A stretch of 64,000 nt of DNA from Pleurodeles waltl (taxonomy: Eukaryota; Chordata; Amphibia; Caudata; Salamandridae): assembly GCF_031143425.1 (NCBI RefSeq), contig NC_090437.1:849227978-849291977 (forward strand), read 5' to 3'. A program made the translations under genes and the position numbers. Under the pieces are notes generated by a model. It had not been told where the DNA came from. It did not search any database and saw only the letters and a list, made by a program, of their open reading frames with translations. The first letter of the stretch is position 1; every line of letters starts with the position of its first letter. Below are positions 57,255-64,000 of this stretch, one piece after another.

Positions 57255-57799
57255 TAGGGGCCGAATTCACAGGGATTTGGTATAGGGCAGTGCAGCAAGT
57301 TACCGTGCTGTGCTGCCCTACACCAAAGTGAAAGGGCAGGAATGCACCGTATGTATGTAATATGGTGCATTTCTGTCCTTTCCCCCTTTGCTGGTGCCAT
57401 TTTGGGAGCTCAGCCCCAACACAGTCACCGGAATGCAGCACACATAGAAAGAGAAAAAAGCAAGAAAAAATAATAATATTTCTCCTGGTCTGCACTGGGA
57501 TTGTGCAAGTTTTTGGCACATCCCCAGGTTAACAGGCTCACATAAATCCGGGGATGTGTCAAAATCCATTGATGTTGTGAGGGAAAATCCACTACAATGC
57601 CCATGAAAAGCCTCCCTCGCACAGAGTAAGGCAACACAGTGATTTGTGCTGCCTTGCCTTACTCCATATCTATGAGGCTATTTAAAGTCACACAAAGTGG
57701 CTTTGCGTGGTCTCATAGATATGATTTTGTAGTCTGCACAACCAGAGTGTCAAAAAAGTGATGCTCCGGCAGCACACTGGGCTCATAAATAAGCCCCTA
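57255..57799. mobile_element. Foldback/MITE copy with internal hairpins
   Basis: It starts TAGGGGCCGAATTCACAGGG and ends GCTCATAAATAAGCCCCTA. It contains TAGGGCAGTGCAGC facing GCTGTGCTGCCCTA, AGTAAGGCAACACAG-type arms, and ATCTATGAG...CTCATAGAT around the stem AAAGTCACACAAAGTGGCTTT. The 3' half recurs at about 58138-58350, which establishes it as a family. Confidence 0.65.
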
Positions 57800-57979
57800 A
57801 TTTTCTGTGAGACATCTAAAACAATTTGTGATAGCAAATATGAATTGATGCAAACTATTTTTGTACCATTTCCCACACACTGTCATTTTTGTGAGTTGCA
57901 TTTGAATTGTGATCACTCGGTTGGAGTTTGCACTGTGAGTTACCACCTGCTGTAAGCCCGATACATACCCATACAGGAA

Positions 57980-58370
57980 ACATTGTAACAGGCACCAGGA
58001 CATATTTATGGGTATTTGGCATATGGCAGCACAGCAGTCAGGAAAGAATGAGGAGAAATACAAATATTTCTCCTCGTAAGGCTTCATCTTGGGAGGCATA
58101 AGGTTTCAACACGTTCCCAGTGTTAAGTGATTTTATAAATCAGGGTCCGCATTAAAATCCATGGGTGTTGCATGGGAAAACCCACAGCAACACCCATGGA
58201 ACGCCTCCCTGGTGCAGAGTAAGGCAATGCAGAGTCTTGCACTGTCTTGCCTTATTCCATATATTTGAGGCCATGCAAAGCCATAAGGTGGCTTTGCATG
58301 GCCTCAAAGACATGATCATGTAGTCTACGTCACCGGAGCATCAAAAAGTGATTTAGTGATTCATTAAGAA
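57980..58370. mobile_element. Second, shorter copy of the same foldback family
   Basis: It shares with the 57.3-57.8 kb copy the segments AGCCTCCCTxGxxCAGAGTAAG, GCCTTAxTCCATAT and GATxxTGTAGTCT. Its hairpins include GAGGCCATGCAAAGCC facing GGCTTTGCATGGCCTC, and CCATGGGTGTTGC facing GCAACACCCATGG. Confidence 0.65.
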
Positions 58371-61365
58371 GCATTAATAAAATACAAAACATTGTTAAAT
58401 GGAAACAATGTAATGTGACCCACCAACATGCATTAAGCAATACCTCATCTCCTAAAAGGTTTTTTTCAAAAACATTTCAAATAAAGTCCTGCTAAAAGGA
58501 ACCAGAGAAGCATAAGCAACTTCCAAAGGATTATATAACCTTTGCACAATTATTTATTTGCAATAAGCAATATTGGGGTTGTTTTTCAAACACACGACCG
58601 TCTGTAACACATGAATACAGTATAGACGCAAAGCAACATTTCCAAGACTCAGTGTATCATTTGATTGAAAACGTAGCTAAGTTCTTGCTTGGCCCCAGGA
58701 AACAAAAGCTGTGCTCTCTGCCCTACCAGTGGCACATATTATGTTGTAATTCACAGTGCAGTCACCTTGAGGATGGCTTGCACTAGTACATTACCACACA
58801 CATACACACCGAGGATGCCAGGTGTGGTTTGAGAGCAACAAAAGTGTACTTAGGGCTTAGCGCACACAGGAGCTAAGCCCTAAGCGGAGAAATTGAAGTT
58901 AGGCTACGTCATTCATTGTGCAGTGCTCTTCAAACAGCCAAATAAACCCTCTCTGGCAGTGCAAAGAACCCAAAACCTAGTGTGCAGGGCCAGAAGAAGG
59001 TGTGAAACCTGCTCATACTTCCCAGGTTCACAGAGTATCACAGGTGAAGATTTCTTAATGGCGCAATGATGGGCGAGGCCCAGTTAGTGCAATCCCTGCT
59101 ATTTACAGCATGTCTCCCCTTAATGAAATCTGCCTGATGGTAATTTTAGCTCACTAGGTTGAGGAACTGTTTCTGGCCATTAAGAGGATGAACATGGCAT
59201 TGAAGAGATACCTGCCAGCTACACTGTGCAGCGGAGAACGTCTTCACAATACTTTTTGTCCTCCCCTGAATGTCACATGAAAAGTGAGAACATATTTTGA
59301 GCCCATTCTTCTGTGCACAGCTTGCCAGCTGGTGGTAAAATCGCTTGATGCCTTCAATGCTCACCTAAAGGAGCTACTAAGCACTTACACCCTCATGGAT
59401 CCTGGAGAGCAGTGGGGTATGTAGCTCATTGTGAAGAACTGCTTTTCCAAAATGTGCCACAATGACTAGAAGAGCCAGATTTTAAGCACACCAAGCAATT
59501 TAGAGGAGCAGGGGTACACAAATGTAACCGAGCTACACATTTCTCATTGAGGTAGCTGTAGCATTAATTTCCATAAAATAGAAACCCAAGGAGAAGGACT
59601 GCAAAATAACCCACAGTGAAGAGTAATAGACACTTAGTGGTAAGGCACACCATCAGAAGGAACTGCCTCCCTGTGCATATCATGGAAGACCACTCCCCTA
59701 CCAGGAGGATGGGCCGACGGAAGGTTAACACAAGTCCCAAAAGTTACAAGATCAAGTTCCATGGGTGTGTTATTTAAGTCACTCTAAAAATACCTCAGGT
59801 CCTGTTAAAAAGAGCTCTTGATCCACATGAGAGGTACATTTACCTGGGTCAGCTCTGAACTACACAGAAGGTGAGAAAAATAAAGAGTTGTGTGTCAGTT
59901 TTGCGAGGCTGATGGGTGACAAGAGCCAGAGAAGTCAACAAAAATCCAAAGTCATCATTCAGAGACATCTTGTCATAGCTGTGATACATGATTGAATCAT
60001 AAGAAAAATCTGACCCATGGCTCATTTTAGAGAACTATGTTCCCAATCAACCATGGCTACGACAAAAATGGGGATCTCTGACTATGGAGGCCACAAACTA
60101 TAATTATTAAATAGTTACTTCAGTAGGGCCAATCAAAATGGTGTTCAGCAAGTGGGTACAAGAAGATATATCCTGGATATGGTCTCTGCTACCTCAGTGC
60201 CAAGCTTACTAGTGATTGCAAGCATTCAAGAGAAGATGATTACATCCTTGTGTTGTCAGACAGCAGGTTTCTGGTCATCACAGTCAGAACATGGTTAAGC
60301 ATCATCCTCTTTGCCCAGACCTCACTGACATTTCCGTGTTCGCAGTCTGCAACAGATAATTTCCATGAGCTGAACAGAGTGTTAGACAAGAAGGGCAGCA
60401 GAATGACTGTCTAATTCAGCATAGGGCAACAAAGGATGTCAATTTGGGTCTTCTTTGTGTGCCAAATGAAAGCCATGAGTTTTAGAAAATGGCTGTGGGC
60501 AACTATTATACGCTGCCCTTTTCAAGATGGTAATCACTCTAAAGAAACCTCTCTAAAGTAATCATTCTAGTCCCAATGTCTCAGTTGCTCTTTGAATCTT
60601 ACAGCCGAAACCTATTTCCTATATTTTCATCTTATTCCCCATTCTTACATATTTGTCCCTTACTTTTGCTTCTTGCATTTGGAAGTTCTACTGGTTGTAC
60701 TGGATCTACTTCTCAACCATCTTGCTTGGCATTTCCCCTTCCTGAATGTTGGAATGTTGGGAGGGAGGTAATGGTGCCTTGTTGATAACTTCTGTATTAA
60801 TCATCATCATCAATGATAAGGATGTTTTTATCTTTTTTGTGCATGTTCTTCCAATTGGGACCTTGCTAAGGAGACACAATATTTTTCATGTATACTATTA
60901 AGAACGTGGTGGCTACTGGGGGGAGCTACCCTTTCCTCAGGCAACCAAGAATGGGACTTAACAGTATTCAGTTCTGGACAGGTGCAAGAGCATTCACCAG
61001 CTGCTCCACTACAGAAGACCTTACATCTCTACTACTCACAGCAGAACTTAAATAATCCCTGAATCAGTTCTGTTCTTGAGTCATACCATGCGGTGGTCCC
61101 ATCCCACTGCCTTGTCATGGCATGCAAAGGCATTTGATATTTAATCCTGGGCACCATAGATTGAAACCTAATTATCATGCGAGCCAAGATATCACACCGG
61201 GTGCTCAGGATATCCATGTGGGAGAGGGCATACTCTTCAAAGACTCACCCAGGGCTAACTCAGATGCCACCAGAATCTACTGGGATTGAGCTACATTGTA
61301 TGCCCCTAGACGTCTTGGCCCACTGGAGTAACAGGACCACACAATACGGCTAGTTGATGGAGGAA
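58371..61365. other. Unassigned sequence
   Basis: No gene recognised. A hairpin CTTAGGGCTTAGC/GCTAAGCCCTAAG lies at about 58852-58888. Open frames on either strand are short and lack domains. Confidence 0.4.
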
Positions 61366-61922
61366 CTAGGGGGCTCATTTACAAGAAAGTGGCACATCAG
61401 CTCTGATGCACCACTTTTCTTGTGTTGCCCTGTGTCCTGTATCAATGCCATGGGAGCACTGTATTTGCCAGACAGTGCTCCATGGCGCAAAAGTGTCCAC
61501 ACCAGCATCAGAAATTCTGAGGCTGTTGTGGCGCTAACCCTTAACATTACTAGACTAGCGTCACAATTTTTACGCTAGTCCAGCAATGCTAAGGGGGCCC
61601 CATAGGAAACAGCATAGCCTCACTTTTAACACCTGCCTTGAGCAGGTGTTAAAAAAATTATACAATCCTGGTGCAGCATGGCTCAGTGAAATCTTGTAGA
61701 TTTCACTGCAACATTTCTGCGGGGCTTTTAACAGTGGGACGCCTACCTTGCATACATTATAACTGGCACAGGTATAATGTGGCATAAAGCTTAACAAACT
61801 GATGCAATGATGGCATTGCGCCAGTTTGTAAGTATGGTGTGGGGTCGGGGACTGTTTTGTGCCACCTTTGCCTAAAAACAATTACGCTAAGGCAGCGCAA
61901 GGGGCTTCTAAATGAGCCTCTG
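61366..61922. mobile_element. Foldback element with serial hairpins
   Basis: Starts TAGGGGGCTCATTTACAAG and ends TCTAAATGAGCCTCT, giving inverted GGGGCTCATTTA-type tips. Inside are hairpins such as AGTGGCACATCAG/CTGATGCACCACT, GACTAGCGT/ACGCTAGTC, TTTTAACACCTGC/GCAGGTGTTAAAA and CAGTGAAATCT/AGATTTCACTG. The architecture matches 54687-55606 and 57255-57799. Confidence 0.7.
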
Positions 61923-62090
61923 AGACAATAAGGAGCTGCATATGTTGGCAAGTGGCTCCTTCCAAACAACGGGTTCTCTGGTCGCTGGGGTATCACAGCC
62001 CTCATTCTCCGCCTTCCGGCCCAAGGTCTAAGATGCCATCATCTCACTTACACCCCGCCACATCAGCTACCCCAGCAGAAGCAGCAGGAG

Positions 62091-63822
62091 GTAAAACAGG
62101 GGTTTTATAAAATACATGGCTTCCTGCATGTGTTTGGTGCAATTGACTGCACCCATGTCCGGATTGTACCACCTGCAGCAACAGAGCATCTATTCCAGAA
62201 GAGAAAGCACACGCACTCAATCAATGTGCAGGTCATAGTTGACCACCAGGGATTGTCCACCAACATCTTGGCCAAGTATCCTGGGAGTGTACATGATTCC
62301 TTCATATTCCACCACAGTACGATCAATCAGCACTTCCAGGATGGGCAATATGGCAATGGCCTTCTTGTCGGTAAGTCCATAAACCTAGCAATATACACAC
62401 ATCACAGCAGCCCTGTAGGACACACAGCACATACACCACTACATTGACACGTGGGCAGGAAGAGACTGAGGTGTGACACAGGTAGTTATGTTGTACACCC
62501 TGACACAATGGGATACACACCAATGGACAAATGACGGCTGACACAAACATTAGCTGCCACTCTAGAGCTACAAGGGACCAATGTCAAAGCACACAGTGAC
62601 AATGACATGGCCTGCACTAGAAGTCCAATTTGGAAGATGAACCATTTACAATTACATTAGGCCACATAGTCAATCCGGCACTCTCCCAAGCAATATGTAG
62701 TGTGGAAGCGGTGTGCAATGTGTGTTGCTGCAGATCTAACATCATGAGACACATAGCATGATGATGCTGACTCACATGTCGGTGACACAGAAATACTGAG
62801 GCAGTCTCAACATCATACATCACTCCTGGGGTGCTGTTGCCAGGTAGCAATAAGGAAGTGGACTGTGCTACAAACACACATTGATGTGCCACTAATGCAA
62901 ACTGCACACTGCTGCACACACTGAAAGAGCCAATTGTCCATCAAAATAACATATGTACAGGGAGATGGCCCTTTCTGCACAGATACATCTACCTCCACAA
63001 GGTAGTTACCCAGGTTACCTGGAGCAAGTTTGGTAGTGTAGGTGCACGGTTGCACATGAGGCACTGGCAGAGGGAACAACAAAGGTTTGCCTAGAACCAA
63101 GTCACACATGGGACAATTGTGCATTGTCATACTGAACACCTCAGTGCTGCCAACTTATGGAGATGTGTTGTGCATTGTCACCAAGCCAATTCAAAGGGCC
63201 TCACTGTTGCATTTTATCTGCAATGACATATGTCTTATTGGATGGGATGTCCAGGTCATGTAGTGTAACCATGTTACCACCACATCGGAGTCTATTGTGT
63301 GTGTGGAAGTATCATGTCCCCTCCAGTAAAAGCACAATAAAACATGTAGGACACTACACAATACATGGTACATACATAGAGATCAGCAGTTTGGAAACAA
63401 AATCATAGATCCCAGGTCAATGACACAAACACAAGTTGTCAAGTCTAACAACCCACTGCAGAAAAACTTCACAGAAGCCCAGGATCTCACACAATACCAC
63501 AAACACATATGAGTCACAGACGACACAAGATATCAATTGCCATGCTACATGACATTCCTGTTGCAAGCACTAACAAAATACTCACTCCTTTTATCTTTTG
63601 CAGCAGATCGGGGATACGGGATCCAGCCGTGGATCATGACCCCATTCCCCAACCTAAGCACAACAGCATAGCGTGCCTAGAATGAGGCACATCAGAGGAC
63701 ACGCACCATTGTAGAAAGAACCTTTGGCATCCTGAAGTCCAGATTCAGGTGCCTGTATATAACAGGAGGCAGCATCCTATATGCCTCACACATTGAGGAG
63801 GAGGATGGTACCACTTGAAATG
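62091..63822 (+). pseudogene. H4: divergent HARBI1-like transposase remnant
   Basis: Exon 62091-62370 encodes VKQGFYKIHGFLHVFGAIDC (Asp at 62145-62147), then LFQKRKHTHSINVQVIVDHQ and PGSVHDSFIFH (Asp at 62295-62297), and ends at donor G|GTAAGT. A 1.23-kb intron follows. Exon 63604-63822 (acceptor TTTTGCAG) encodes DRGYGIQPWIMTPF, two stops, then NEAHQRTRTIVERTFGILKS (Glu at 63715-63717) and RFRCLYITGGSILYAS. The C-terminal ACCMLHN region is deleted. The N-terminal third and element ends are missing. The sequence differs clearly from H1-H3, yet the intron position is the same. Confidence 0.85.
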
Positions 63823-64000
63823 AGGGGGAACATCAAAACACAGCTGCAGGAATGCACCTCTGACAGCAAATTGCTCAAAAGTTTTTCAACCAATAGTCAC
63901 TCCACACACCTTGTTAGGCTATATCATTAAACACCTTACTTGATCACACAATCCTGCTCTGGTTTCTTCTTTCTCCATCACATGTTCTTTAGGAATGTGA
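63823..64000. other. Sequence after H4
   Basis: Short AT-rich stretch running to the edge of the window. No feature is supported. A possible poly(A)-type ATTAAA lies at about 63925. Confidence 0.3.

Noticed and set aside
1..64000. tRNA, rRNA or snRNA genes
   Set aside because: I scanned for A/B-box-like and conserved stem patterns by eye and found nothing convincing; a covariance-model search would be needed to exclude degraded copies.

Overview
This window looks like repeat-dense, host-gene-poor DNA from a vertebrate with a very large genome. The best guess is a salamander or newt such as Pleurodeles: it holds several multi-kilobase PIF/Harbinger DNA transposons, a full-length amphibian-type L1, a Helitron and many foldback elements. 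That species call is an inference. I see no convincing host exon, rRNA or tRNA. Almost every coding trace belongs to a transposon, and nearly all are broken.

Layout. (1) 1-1205 and 9981-~14900 hold one old Helitron gene on the minus strand (Rep plus PIF1-like helicase). Its C-terminus carries a ubiquitin-specific-protease-like domain. (2) 1209-9977 is a giant Harbinger, H1 (8.77 kb, TSD CTA), inserted in that helicase; removing it with one CTA rejoins the helicase frame. (3) ~14970-41048 is an older, related Harbinger, H3. It is split by a second giant Harbinger, H2 (18368-26621, TSD TGT, opposite orientation to H1), and by a 6.6-kb L1 (26735-33357, 14-bp TSD). The L1 in turn holds a 192-bp palindromic MITE (29576-29767). 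(4) 41049-64000 is AT-rich background with a solo-LTR-like block (44078-46004), Harbinger-type MITEs (47806-48629 and 51496-52045), a LINE relic (~52570-53130), several elements built from strings of short hairpins (54687-55606, 57255-57799, ~57980-58370, 61366-61922) and a fourth, different HARBI1-like transposase relic, H4 (62091-63822).

How the Harbinger genes fit together. H1, H2 and H3 share one plan. Gene A encodes a Myb/SANT-like protein with a helical tail and a basic C-terminus. It converges on a HARBI1-like DDE transposase. Gene B, a second SANT-like protein with a long Ser/Thr/Pro-rich tail, lies antisense inside a roughly 4-5 kb first intron of the transposase. The transposase begins with an 83-nt exon close to the opposite end of the element. 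In known PIF/Harbinger systems a transposase and one Myb-like partner act together; two SANT partners per element, with one nested in the transposase intron, is the most distinctive feature here. H1 and H2 also carry tandem minisatellites between gene B and transposase exon 1. H1 uniquely lacks a transposase intron that H2, H3 and H4 retain at the same codon.

All alignments were done by eye between copies inside this window. No database search was run.
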